Source: an uncultured Lachnospiraceae bacterium
Lineage (GTDB): Bacteria > Bacillota > Clostridia > Lachnospirales > Lachnospiraceae
Assembly (NCBI GenBank): GCA_905236615.1
Contig: CAJORC010000003.1
Span: 1-7,473 of the forward strand
DNA: 7,473 nucleotides
Reading direction: 5' to 3'
Under the pieces are notes generated by a model. It saw only the letters and a program-made list of their open reading frames with translations. It was not told the DNA's origin and made no database searches. The position numbers were made by a program, and so were the translations under genes. Position 1 is the first letter of the stretch; each line of letters starts with the position of its first letter. This document shows, one piece after another, positions 1 to 5,884 of this stretch.

Positions 1-411
1 TCACGTATTGACAAATATGACGGTGATTATGTCACTTTCCACTACAACCGCCACGAAGATGACAAATATGTAGAAGAAACCATCCCTGCAACCGAGTTCA
101 TTGAACGTCTGATACGGCATATACCTGAAAAACACTTTAAGATGATACGTTATGGTGGTATTTATGCCCGTCACAGAGACATTGACAAAAATCTTAACCG
201 CGCCATTTCAAAAGAAAAGCACTCATTTCTTCGTGGCTTCAATAAATGGCGTACTTCACAGCTATCCGCATTCGGATATGATCCTTTAAAATGCGATTGC
301 GGTTCAACAATGCTGTTCTTGGAACTATATTTTAATCACAAGCGCGTTTCTCTTGAAGAACTATACGAGAAAGCAATGTCCAAATCTCGTGGATTGCGTT
401 CATCTGCATGA
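1..411 (+). CDS. IS91-family transposase, C-terminal part (truncated by window edge)
   Basis: The reading frame is open from base 1 to the TGA at 409-411, giving 136 residues of the C-terminal end of a longer protein whose start lies left of the window. The text fits the end of the Y2 (HUH-type) transposase domain of IS91/IS801 elements: a segment VTFHYNRH, then a TEFIERLIRHIP block, then MIRYGGIYARH (roughly residues 20-55), and near the end a short Cys-x-Cys-Gly motif (KCDCGSTM). In this family the enzyme nicks single-stranded DNA with tyrosines and moves the element by rolling-circle replication. Those tyrosines should be upstream, so activity cannot be judged here. An internal ATG at 142 is not a likely start, because family-like sequence continues before it. 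The family assignment is from recognised motifs, not a search. Confidence 0.85.
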   Translation, partial: SRIDKYDGDYVTFHYNRHEDDKYVEETIPATEFIERLIRHIPEKHFKMIRYGGIYARHRDIDKNLNRAISKEKHSFLRGFNKWRTSQLSAFGYDPLKCDCGSTMLFLELYFNHKRVSLEELYEKAMSKSRGLRSSA

Positions 412-431
412 CTTTCTTAAACAGTCTATAC

Positions 432-460
432 TTGGTATAATCCTTTCAGGAGGATACCAA
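432..460 (+). promoter_or_regulatory. Hairpin that contains the promoter -10 and the SD of the small gene
   Basis: The arms TTGGTAT (432-438) and ATACCAA (454-460) are perfectly complementary. Inside them TCCT (441-444) pairs with AGGA (448-451) around a three-base loop, with an AA/GG internal mismatch. The left arm also spells an extended -10 promoter, TGG-TATAAT (433-441), with no clear -35. The right side contains the Shine-Dalgarno AGGAGG (448-453), eight bases before the ATG at 462. RNA read through from the transposase would fold and hide the SD. RNA started from the internal promoter would begin near 447-449, lack the left arm and leave the SD free. The pairing is seen directly; the regulatory effect is inferred. 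Confidence 0.6.
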
Positions 461-461
461 C

Positions 462-635
462 ATGGAACAAAACATTGAGAAACTGCGCAAAAAATACATG
501 GATAACCCACCTGAAGGTTTTTCGTCCAAGGACATTCGCAATATGAGCGAGGATGAACTTTTGGACATGGATTATTTTCTAAATGATGACGAACTTGATG
601 ACGATTTTGGAGAAGATGGTTTCTATATCTTCTAA
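462..635 (+). CDS. Small acidic protein of 57 residues, unknown function
   Basis: ATG at 462 is preceded by a perfect AGGAGG (448-453) with eight-base spacing, and the frame ends with TAA at 633-635. The product starts MEQNIEKLRKKYM and has a basic/amphipathic first third, a proline-containing turn (NPPEGF, about residues 15-20), a stretch resembling a short helix (SSKDIRNMSEDELLDMDYFL, 21-40) and a strongly acidic end (NDDELDDDFGED) closed by the hydrophobic residues GFYIF. There is no signal peptide or membrane segment. It lies 50 bases after the transposase stop on the same strand, so it may be cargo or an accessory gene of the IS91-like element. I do not recognise the family. The strong RBS, own promoter and following terminator argue that it is real. 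Confidence 0.7.
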   Translation: MEQNIEKLRKKYMDNPPEGFSSKDIRNMSEDELLDMDYFLNDDELDDDFGEDGFYIF

Positions 636-653
636 TTGCCCTATCGTCTTTTT
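600..653 (+). terminator. Composite intrinsic terminator overlapping the end of the small gene
   Basis: The outer arms GACGAT (600-605) and ATCGTC (643-648) pair perfectly. Inside them AGAAGAT (611-617) pairs with ATCTTCT (627-633), which includes the first base of the stop codon. A run of five T follows at 649-653. Asymmetric internal loops weaken it compared with a simple terminator, but the T run directly after the stem supports termination of the small-gene transcript. Confidence 0.5.
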
Positions 654-746
654 ATCATCCCCTTCCTTTGTTCTTCCCTTTTCATTCGTTCGAACATATG
701 TTAGGATTGATTGCAAAAAAAATCGGAATTTCCTATAAAGTAAGAA

Positions 747-780
747 AAAAGCTGGGGTTCGATAAAGAACCTCAGCTTTT
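747..780 (-). terminator. Strong, probably bidirectional, intrinsic terminator
   Basis: AAAAGCTGGGGTTC (747-760) and GAACCTCAGCTTTT (767-780) form a 14-pair stem with one G-T wobble (on the plus strand) and a six-base loop. On the minus strand the stem runs into six T (A run at 745-750 on plus), giving a strong end for the 97-residue gene and anything read through from the ABC operon. On the plus strand TTTT also closes the stem, so it may also stop transcription coming from the IS91 side. Confidence 0.88.
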
Positions 781-797
781 AATAATATACTCTGTTT

Positions 798-1091
798 TTA
801 TTCCATTCCGACAATCTTATCTGATTCGGAAGCTTTTTTCAAGAAATCATCAAACACCGCAAGCGAAATCTTATAAAGTTTCTGCATTGATTTGTCCGTT
901 ACATTTCCAAGCTCCTTATACATCAGTTTTCGTGCATTTTCCACTTCCTGATAAGTATAAAAAACATTACCGTTACTATAAACAGTTCGCGTCGAACTAT
1001 CAACTTTAGTTCCGGCGTTATCAAGTTTACCTGCTAAACCTACAGAGGCTGAAAGCTGACCTATGAGGTCATTTCGTGTTGAATCATTCAT
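798..1091 (-). CDS. Hypothetical protein, 97 residues
   Basis: ATG at 1091-1089 has a GGAG Shine-Dalgarno at 1103-1100, eight bases upstream, and the frame ends with TAA at 800-798, about 18 bases before a strong terminator. The protein is soluble-looking, without a signal peptide or membrane segment. A Ser/Thr/Gly-rich N-terminal third (residues 1-40) is followed by a more helical, Lys/Glu-rich part from about residue 47 (YQEVENARKLMYKELGNV, then a KLYKISLAVFDDFLKKA helix). I do not recognise the family. It lies 99 bases after the ABC ATPase on the same strand and may be partly co-transcribed, but it has a possible promoter of its own. The start and terminator make it a credible gene; its function is unknown. 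Confidence 0.65.
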   Translation of the reverse strand: MNDSTRNDLIGQLSASVGLAGKLDNAGTKVDSSTRTVYSNGNVFYTYQEVENARKLMYKELGNVTDKSMQKLYKISLAVFDDFLKKASESDKIVGME

Positions 1092-1108
1092 ACCGGCATC
1101 TCCAATCT

Positions 1109-1125
1109 GTCAGACCCACCCTGAC
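1109..1125 (-). promoter_or_regulatory. Short leader hairpin before the 97-residue gene
   Basis: GTCAG (1109-1113) and CTGAC (1121-1125) pair around a seven-base loop that reads GGTGGGT on the minus strand. It lies five bases upstream of the GGAG ribosome binding site, within the predicted leader. It could be an RNA hairpin or a short operator. The pairing is seen; a role is not established. Confidence 0.3.
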
Positions 1126-1134
1126 TGCTTATAT

Positions 1135-1163
1135 AGTATAATTTTATCATAAGATGCCGGAAT
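1135..1163 (-). promoter_or_regulatory. Possible promoter for the 97-residue gene
   Basis: On the minus strand TATACT (1140-1135) is a good -10 box. The best -35 at suitable spacing is poor (TTCCGG, 16 bases upstream, 1162-1157, or ATTCCG at 17). The start would fall near 1128, leaving a leader of about 37 bases. Confidence 0.3.
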
Positions 1164-1187
1164 TTATTGTATTTAATAAAATACCGG
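1157..1187 (-). terminator. Weak inverted repeat after the ABC ATPase gene
   Basis: CCGG (1157-1160) and CCGG (1184-1187) flank an AT-rich dyad; after one mismatch four further A/T pairs form. A nested alternative, GTATTT/AAATAC, also exists. No T run follows on the minus strand, so this is at best a weak terminator or RNA 3'-end stabiliser, and read-through to the next gene is likely. Confidence 0.25.
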
Positions 1188-1190
1188 AAA

Positions 1191-1943
1191 TCACAAAACC
1201 TTGCTTAAGAAGTCGATAGTCCTTGCTTCTTTCGGGTTATTGATAACTTCATCCGGGCTGCCCTGCTCTACAATATAGCCGCCCTCCATGAATACAACCC
1301 TGTCAGCAACTTCTCTGGCGAATCCGATTTCATGGGTAACGACAACCATGGTCATACCCTCTCCTGCAAGCTGCTTCATTACAGCCAGAACTTCTCCGAC
1401 CATCTCAGGATCAAGTGCAGAAGTAGGCTCATCAAAAAGCATTACATTAGGATTCATGGCAAGAGCTCTGGCTATAGCCACACGCTGTTTCTGTCCGCCG
1501 GAAAGCTGTGACGGAAAGGCATGTATCTTGTCCTGCATTCCTACTCTTGCAAGAAGCTTCTCAGCCCTGTCTCGTGCTTCTTCCTTTGAGAATTTTTTAA
1601 GTTCTGTCGGGGCAAGAAGCATATTTCCCATAACATTCATATTATTGAAAAGATTAAAATGCTGGAAAACCATACCGATATTTTCACGGGCTTTATTTAT
1701 ATCGATCTTCTTATCACAGATATCATATCCGTTGATCATAATGCTTCCGCTGCTTGCAGTTTCAAGCCTGTTCAGGCATCTTAAGAAAGTTGACTTACCG
1801 GAACCTGAAGGACCTAAGATAACGACAACTTCTCCTTCTTCGATATCCATACTTATATCTTTCAATACTTCAAGCTCACCGAATTTTTTGCTGAGGTGAG
1901 AAACCTGAATTCTTGGGCTTTTATTTGTATTATTCTCTGCCAC
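1191..1943 (-). CDS. Polar amino acid ABC transporter, ATP-binding protein (GlnQ/HisP-like)
   Basis: This 250-residue cytoplasmic ATPase would power an amino acid importer with the permease and binding protein encoded just upstream. All ABC motifs are intact: Walker [10 protein letters not shown] (44-52), Q-loop Gln94 in VFQHFNLF, signature LSGGQ (147-151), Walker B VMLFDE (167-172), D-loop SALD (175-178) and switch His204 in VVTHE. Length and the FQHFNLF/SALDPE wording are typical of the HisP/GlnQ/ArtP group. The start codon is GTG (1943-1941), with a GAGGAGG ribosome binding site seven bases upstream inside the end of the permease gene. The two genes overlap by 14 bases in different frames, suggesting translational coupling. 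The exact amino acid cannot be read from the ATPase. Confidence 0.95.
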   Translation of the reverse strand: MAENNTNKSPRIQVSHLSKKFGELEVLKDISMDIEEGEVVVILGPSGSGKSTFLRCLNRLETASSGSIMINGYDICDKKIDINKARENIGMVFQHFNLFNNMNVMGNMLLAPTELKKFSKEEARDRAEKLLARVGMQDKIHAFPSQLSGGQKQRVAIARALAMNPNVMLFDEPTSALDPEMVGEVLAVMKQLAGEGMTMVVVTHEIGFAREVADRVVFMEGGYIVEQGSPDEVINNPKEARTIDFLSKVL

Positions 1944-2604
1944 GGTTCAGCCTCCTCTCAAAATTCTTCGCAAGTCTTGAAAGCAGCGTAATAACTATGA
2001 GATACATTGCACCCGCAACAATCCATGCCTGGAAAGACTTAAATGTTACAGCAACAACGTTCTTTGTAGTATTTACGAGCTCCGGGAAGCCGATAACCGA
2101 AAGTATTGATGTATCCTTCAAAGTAATAATAAACTGATTGATGATACTGGGGATCATCGTCTTTATAGCCTGAGGAAGGACAACGCGTCTCATGGATGTG
2201 GCATAAGAGAGTCCGAGCGACCTTGCAGCCTCCATCTGTCCCTTATCGACGCTCTGTATACCTGCCCTTATGATCTCTGCCATATAAGCACCGCAGTTAA
2301 GTGCAAGACATATAGTACCTGCAGTAAGTGCTGACAAAGTCAGTCCTCCGATACCTAAGATATTATTCCAAAAGAAAGGAATACCAAAGAATATAAAATA
2401 TGCGAGCACTATCATCGGAACGCCTCTGATAACATCAACGAAAATCGTAGCGATAACGTTGCATGCCGTGTTTCTGACAACGCTCATTATTCCAAAAATA
2501 AGACCTAAAATGCAGGCAAAAAAAAGTCCGCATAATGCCAACAGCAATGTTTGTCCCATTGCTGTCAGCATCAGTCTTCCATAACCTGTGATAATCTGAA
2601 TCAT
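1930..2604 (-). CDS. Polar amino acid ABC transporter, permease (HisM/GlnP-type)
   Basis: A 224-residue integral membrane protein forming the translocation path, probably as a homodimer because only one permease gene is present. Hydrophobic segments lie near residues 12-40, 50-73, 85-108, 150-172 and 190-210. The family EAA loop, which docks on the ATPase, is clear at 125-146 (EAA, then Gly131, ending LPQA). The N-terminal [10 protein letters not shown] wording is also typical of the HisM subfamily. ATG at 2604-2602 has a GGAG at 2617-2614, nine bases away. The gene follows the binding-protein gene by 42 bases and overlaps the ATPase gene by 14. Confidence 0.94.
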   Translation of the reverse strand: MIQIITGYGRLMLTAMGQTLLLALCGLFFACILGLIFGIMSVVRNTACNVIATIFVDVIRGVPMIVLAYFIFFGIPFFWNNILGIGGLTLSALTAGTICLALNCGAYMAEIIRAGIQSVDKGQMEAARSLGLSYATSMRRVVLPQAIKTMIPSIINQFIITLKDTSILSVIGFPELVNTTKNVVAVTFKSFQAWIVAGAMYLIVITLLSRLAKNFERRLNRGRE

Positions 2605-2646
2605 TCTGTATTACTCCAAATAAAACTAATTCCCGCTGTCCACAAC

Positions 2647-3489
2647 TTATTCGCCAAGATACTTTGCGATTATCTCGTCATACTTGCCGTTCTTCTTGAT
2701 ATTTGCAAGACCTGCATTGAATAAGTCTACAAGCTCCTGCTTATCTGCTGAAAATACTGCAAATCCGTAAGGTGAACCATCATTTTCCGTGCTGTCAAGG
2801 GTCTTAAGTGCAAGTCCGTCCTGCTTGATATAAGCCTTGATGATAGGGGTATCCTCGAAGCAGCCTGAGCACTGTCCGCCGATTACTGACTGATACATCG
2901 TCGGTGAATCTTCAAAATATGAAATATCAAAACCGTACTGATCCTTTACGCTCTCAGCGTAAGCAGCACCCTGCGTACCGGTCTTAACAGCCACTGTTGT
3001 ACCCTTAAGGTCTTCAAAGCCTGCAGCTGATGATGATTCAGCAACTGATACGCACTGTGTAGCATTGTAATAACCGTCAGAGAAGATCCAGCCGCTTTCT
3101 TTTCTTTCATCGGTGATCGAAGCGCCTGCAATCATTCCGTCAGCCTGACCGGCCTGACATGCAGCGATGGAAGCGTCCCATCCGAGTGAATTGAGGTCAT
3201 ATGTAAATCCCTGATCCTCAGCGATAGCTGCAAGAAGATCTACATCAATTCCTTCGAATTTTCCGTCAGCATTTGTATACTCAAAAGGTCTGAATGCTGT
3301 ATCTGTAGCAATTGTAAAGTGCTTTCCGCTGCTTGCAGAAGCATCAGCCTTAGCAGCATCCGCTGCTTCCGTAGCTGCTGATGAAGCTGCGGCAGGTGCC
3401 TCAGAAGCCGCCGGTGCAGCTGAATTTCCACAAGCTGTAAGTGATGCACACATAGCAACACCAAGCATTAATGCAACTAACTTTTTCAT
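2647..3489 (-). CDS. Amino acid ABC transporter substrate-binding lipoprotein (SBP_bac_3)
   Basis: A 280-residue extracellular receptor. It starts with a lipoprotein signal peptide (KK, hydrophobic core, lipobox LTAC with Cys20), then an Ala/Ser-rich linker (about 22-55), then a family 3 solute-binding domain (56-280). Ligand-pocket features are visible: FRPFEY (66-71), GIDVDLL (80-86), SITDER with Arg129 (expected to bind the ligand carboxylate), KTGTQG (169-174) and FEDTP with Asp213 (expected to bind the amino group). The Arg and Asp point to an alpha-amino acid ligand; the specific one is not readable. There is an unusual CSGC pair (Cys207/Cys210) just before FEDTP. ATG at 3489-3487 has an AGGAAGG site eight bases upstream. 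It lies 48 bases after the kinase-like gene, in an A-rich spacer that could hold an extra promoter. Confidence 0.95.
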   Translation of the reverse strand: MKKLVALMLGVAMCASLTACGNSAAPAASEAPAAASSAATEAADAAKADASASSGKHFTIATDTAFRPFEYTNADGKFEGIDVDLLAAIAEDQGFTYDLNSLGWDASIAACQAGQADGMIAGASITDERKESGWIFSDGYYNATQCVSVAESSSAAGFEDLKGTTVAVKTGTQGAAYAESVKDQYGFDISYFEDSPTMYQSVIGGQCSGCFEDTPIIKAYIKQDGLALKTLDSTENDGSPYGFAVFSADKQELVDLFNAGLANIKKNGKYDEIIAKYLGE

Positions 3490-3537
3490 AATCTTTACCT
3501 TCCTTTTTTTATTTTTAATTTTAATGAGTTACCGTCT

Positions 3538-4128
3538 TTAAAGCTTTTCGGAAGCGGAAACTATCAGTTCTGCCGCCTTCTCAAATCCAAGCTTGCCTGT
3601 GTTGATTGTCAGGTCATAGTTTGCCAGATTTATTGAATCCATACCCGTATACATCTTTGCATAAGCATGGCGTCTTTTATCTATATCATTCATGTTTGCT
3701 ATAATGCTGTTTCTGTCAGAACCGGGTGTTTTTTCCATCATATGTCTGATACGCCATTCCTTGTCAGCATATATGAAAACATTCAGAAAATGATCAAATT
3801 CCCTTAAAATGAAACCTGCATTACGTCCGACTATGACGCAGCTTTCCTTGTCCGCGATTTTTCTTATCGCATCAACCTGTGCTTTCCAGAGCTGTTCTCC
3901 GAGAGATTTGTTCATCGGATCAAAAAGGCTCTGCATAAGTCCCGCATTAATGGGAACTCTCTCATCCCATTTCCTTACATCATCTGCTGTAAGGTAAGAC
4001 AGTTCTTCTGCTGTCTTCATTATCAGATCTCTGTCATAAAAAGCAATCCCAAGCTTATCTGCAACTAAGTTGCCGACACTTCTTCCTCCGGCACCATACT
4101 CTCTGCCGATCGTAATAATCTTTTTCAT
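3538..4128 (-). CDS. Cytidylate kinase-like P-loop protein
   Basis: This 196-residue cytoplasmic protein fits the cytidylate kinase-like family (Cytidylate_kin2 type), a set of P-loop NMP-kinase relatives distinct from housekeeping Cmk. Seen directly: an N-terminal nucleotide loop ITIGREYGAGGRS (5-17), where the usual GK[S/T] is GRS as is common in this family; FYDRDLI (30-36), matching the substrate-proximal strand; IVGRNAGFIL (99-108); and an arginine-rich lid, DIDKRRHAYAKMYTG (148-162). Phosphate transfer to a nucleotide is the family expectation, but the true substrate is unknown. It is first in the apparent amino acid importer operon. The start ATG (4128-4126) has only a weak, distant AAGG (4143-4140), so expression may be low or coupled to the leader. 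Confidence 0.85.
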   Translation of the reverse strand: MKKIITIGREYGAGGRSVGNLVADKLGIAFYDRDLIMKTAEELSYLTADDVRKWDERVPINAGLMQSLFDPMNKSLGEQLWKAQVDAIRKIADKESCVIVGRNAGFILREFDHFLNVFIYADKEWRIRHMMEKTPGSDRNSIIANMNDIDKRRHAYAKMYTGMDSINLANYDLTINTGKLGFEKAAELIVSASEKL

Positions 4129-4148
4129 TCTACTACACGCCTTATCCT

Positions 4149-4180
4149 AAAAAATGGCGCCTTCTAACCGTGAAGACGCC
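4149..4180 (-). terminator. Intrinsic terminator after the glucosidase gene, inside the next operon's leader
   Basis: On the minus strand GGCGTCTTC (4180-4172) pairs with GAAGGCGCC (4164-4156) around a seven-base loop, with one G-U pair, and then A and six T (4154-4149). This is a strong terminator about 45 bases after the glucosidase stop. It also lies downstream of a good promoter (-10 at 4201-4196) and only 20 bases upstream of the kinase-like gene's ATG, so it should sit in that operon's leader RNA and may act as an attenuator. Confidence 0.9.
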
Positions 4181-4195
4181 TTTGTCATTCATTAA

Positions 4196-4224
4196 ATTTT
4201 ATCATAATTGGCAAATATGGTCAA
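4196..4224 (-). promoter_or_regulatory. Sigma-70-type promoter for the kinase-like/ABC importer operon
   Basis: On the minus strand TTGACC (4224-4219) and TAAAAT (4201-4196) are separated by exactly 17 bases, with a TG motif one base before the -10 (extended -10). The -35 box begins directly after the TGA stop of the glucosidase gene (4227-4225). Transcription should start near 4189, upstream of the terminator hairpin. This is the best promoter in the window and the only one seen close upstream of the operon. Confidence 0.7.
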
Positions 4225-4231
4225 TCATATT
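4214..4231 (-). promoter_or_regulatory. Candidate operator over the -35 box
   Basis: AATATG (4214-4219) and CATATT (4226-4231) form a perfect six-base inverted repeat with a six-base spacer. It covers the -35 box of the importer-operon promoter. Geometry and position suit a dimeric repressor, but such AT-rich dyads also arise by chance, and the right half lies inside the end of the glucosidase gene. Confidence 0.3.
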
Positions 4232-5877
4232 CCATACCTATAAACCCTCGCCTCATAAGGTCTGAAAAATTCCAGTTTCCTGTCAGGATAATTGTCCAGC
4301 ACCAGCTGTCCTTTGAGCTTCCTGTAAAAAGGCGGTAAACCTATCTTTAAAGGAATCTTGGAAAATGAACATATTATAAGATAACGGAAATTTTCATATG
4401 CCCTTTCATACATGTATATCTCAGGATTTTTCGGATAAAATTCCCGGTATTTGCCAAAGATCAGCGTCTTGGAATGTTTTCGTAATTCGAGACATTTTTT
4501 GTAAAAATTCAGTATGCTGTAAGGGTCTTTCTCTTCTGACGCAACATTGACCTTTTTGTAATTGGAATTAAGGTAAAACCAAGGTCTTACCTTAGAAAAT
4601 CCGGCATATTTTTTGCTGCTCCACTGCATAGGTGTTCTTGAAGAATCCCTGCTTGAAATATATATCCTTTTCAGTCGCTTTTGGAGTTCATCTTTTAAGT
4701 TGTATCTGTAAAAATTAGTCTTTGAGGAAACATCATTATAACACTCAATCGAACTGAGACGGATATTTGTCATGCCGATCTCCTGTCCCTGATATATAAA
4801 GGGTGTTCCCTTCTGAAAGATATATGAAGCTGCAAGCATGGTTCCGCTCTCACGCCAGTATCTTTCACTGCCGTATCTGCTTATTATCCTCGGATGATCA
4901 TGATTTTCAAGATAAAGGGTATTCCAAGCTTTGCCTTCCAGTTTATTCTGCCATTTTGAAAAAGCTTTCTTTAACTTGATAAGCGAAAAGGGTCTGTGAA
5001 TATATTCCGTCAAAAAGCAGTTTGCCATCATGTGGTCAAAGGAGATCATCATATCAAGGGATTTATTCGGCCCCGTAAGGTATTTAAGGGCAGAATTGAC
5101 CGTAGTCATCGGTCCTTCTCCAATCTGGATACAGTCATATTCGTTGCAGACCTCTCTGAATTCAGCCATGTATTCATGAATATGCGGACCGTCCTTATAA
5201 TAAGGCATACCATTGATCACCGGCAGAAAAGGAATACCGTTCGGGAGCCCTTCTTTTTTGGAGATAAAATTTATGACATCTTCCCTGAAACCGTCCACCC
5301 CCATATCCAGCCAGAAGCGCATGACAGACTTTACTTCCTCACGTACTTTCGGATTGTCCATGTTCAGGTCAGGCTGTTTTTTAGAGAATATATGAAGATA
5401 ATATTCTCCGCGGACCTTATCATAATGCCACGCTTTTCCCTCTAATATACTGTCCCAGTTATTTGGCTTTTTACGCCAGATGTAATAGTCACTGTAAGGA
5501 TTATCTTTTCCTTTTCGGCTCTCCTTAAACCACCTGTGTTCATCAGAAGTATGGTTTATAACAAGATCCATGATCACCTTAAGTCCTAATTCATGAGCCT
5601 TATTCAGGACTTTTTTGAATTGTTCCAGCGTCCCGTAATCTTTGTGAATATTTTTATAATCGGATATATCATAACCAAAATCCGCATTGGGTGAAGGATA
5701 CAAAGGAGAGAACCAGATACCGTCTACACCGAGAGATTTGATATATTTCAATTTTTTATATACACCATATAAATCACCGATTCCATCTCCGTTACCGTCT
5801 GCAAAACTTCTTATCCATATCTGGTAAAAGCTCATCCTTTTATACCAGTCGTTTTCACCCGTGTTATTGCCCCTCAT
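4225..5877 (-). CDS. GH13 alpha-glucosidase, oligo-1,6-glucosidase (isomaltase) type
   Basis: A 550-residue cytoplasmic enzyme hydrolysing non-reducing-end alpha-glucosides. Numbering from the ATG at 5877: calcium loop DGNGDGIGD (27-35), region I DLVINH (104-109), QPDLN (168-172), region II GFREDVI with nucleophile Asp200, acid/base Glu254 (IGEGPM), and NHD with stabilising Asp327. All catalytic residues are present at nearly the same positions as in Bacillus oligo-1,6-glucosidase. Val directly after the nucleophile favours alpha-1,6 over alpha-1,4 substrates in this subfamily; trehalose-6-phosphate hydrolase or dextran glucosidase are alternatives. I chose this ATG (AGGAAGG 12 bases upstream, no overlap); an in-frame TTG at 5913 would add 12 residues overlapping the upstream gene. 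It follows the glycosyltransferase by 7 bases and ends before the terminator at 4149-4180. No signal peptide is seen. Confidence 0.93.
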   Translation of the reverse strand: MRGNNTGENDWYKRMSFYQIWIRSFADGNGDGIGDLYGVYKKLKYIKSLGVDGIWFSPLYPSPNADFGYDISDYKNIHKDYGTLEQFKKVLNKAHELGLKVIMDLVINHTSDEHRWFKESRKGKDNPYSDYYIWRKKPNNWDSILEGKAWHYDKVRGEYYLHIFSKKQPDLNMDNPKVREEVKSVMRFWLDMGVDGFREDVINFISKKEGLPNGIPFLPVINGMPYYKDGPHIHEYMAEFREVCNEYDCIQIGEGPMTTVNSALKYLTGPNKSLDMMISFDHMMANCFLTEYIHRPFSLIKLKKAFSKWQNKLEGKAWNTLYLENHDHPRIISRYGSERYWRESGTMLAASYIFQKGTPFIYQGQEIGMTNIRLSSIECYNDVSSKTNFYRYNLKDELQKRLKRIYISSRDSSRTPMQWSSKKYAGFSKVRPWFYLNSNYKKVNVASEEKDPYSILNFYKKCLELRKHSKTLIFGKYREFYPKNPEIYMYERAYENFRYLIICSFSKIPLKIGLPPFYRKLKGQLVLDNYPDRKLEFFRPYEARVYRYGI

Positions 5878-5884
5878 AATAAGA

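Larger units (their letters stand above)
1..695 (+). mobile_element. Right part of an IS91-like element, end not precisely located
   Basis: The transposase fragment implies an insertion element entering from the left. IS91 elements carry their replication origin end (oriIS) downstream of the transposase and insert next to GAAC or CAAG tetranucleotides; they make no target duplication, so the edge is hard to see. The 8-base palindrome GTTCGAAC at 688-695 contains a GAAC site on both strands and is one possible boundary. If so, the 57-residue gene at 462-635 would be cargo of the element. The boundary is inference; the transposase is the only firm evidence. Confidence 0.35.

Noticed and set aside
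668..1009. Plus-strand open frame of 113 codons
   Set aside because: It runs through the strong terminator at 747-780 and opposes the 97-residue minus gene; TTG start without an SD and atypical composition.
1288..1899. Plus-strand open frame of 203 codons
   Set aside because: It is the antisense of the ABC ATPase gene, whose motifs are complete; Ser-rich, shadow-like composition.
1913..2137. Plus-strand open frame of 74 codons
   Set aside because: Antisense to the permease and the ATPase start, with no ribosome binding site.
2946..3464. Two short minus-strand frames inside the binding-protein gene
   Set aside because: Off-frame readings of the Ala/Ser-rich coding text, giving Leu/Gln-rich nonsense composition; no SD.
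3809..3997. Plus-strand frame of 62 codons
   Set aside because: Antisense to the kinase-like gene and without start signals.
4129..4224. T-box or other amino acid riboswitch in the importer leader
   Set aside because: The leader is only about 60 bases, too short for a T-box or lysine/glycine riboswitch, and no conserved T-box sequence is present.
4996..5445. Two plus-strand frames opposite the glucosidase gene
   Set aside because: They lie antisense to the catalytic regions of an intact GH13 gene and resemble nothing.
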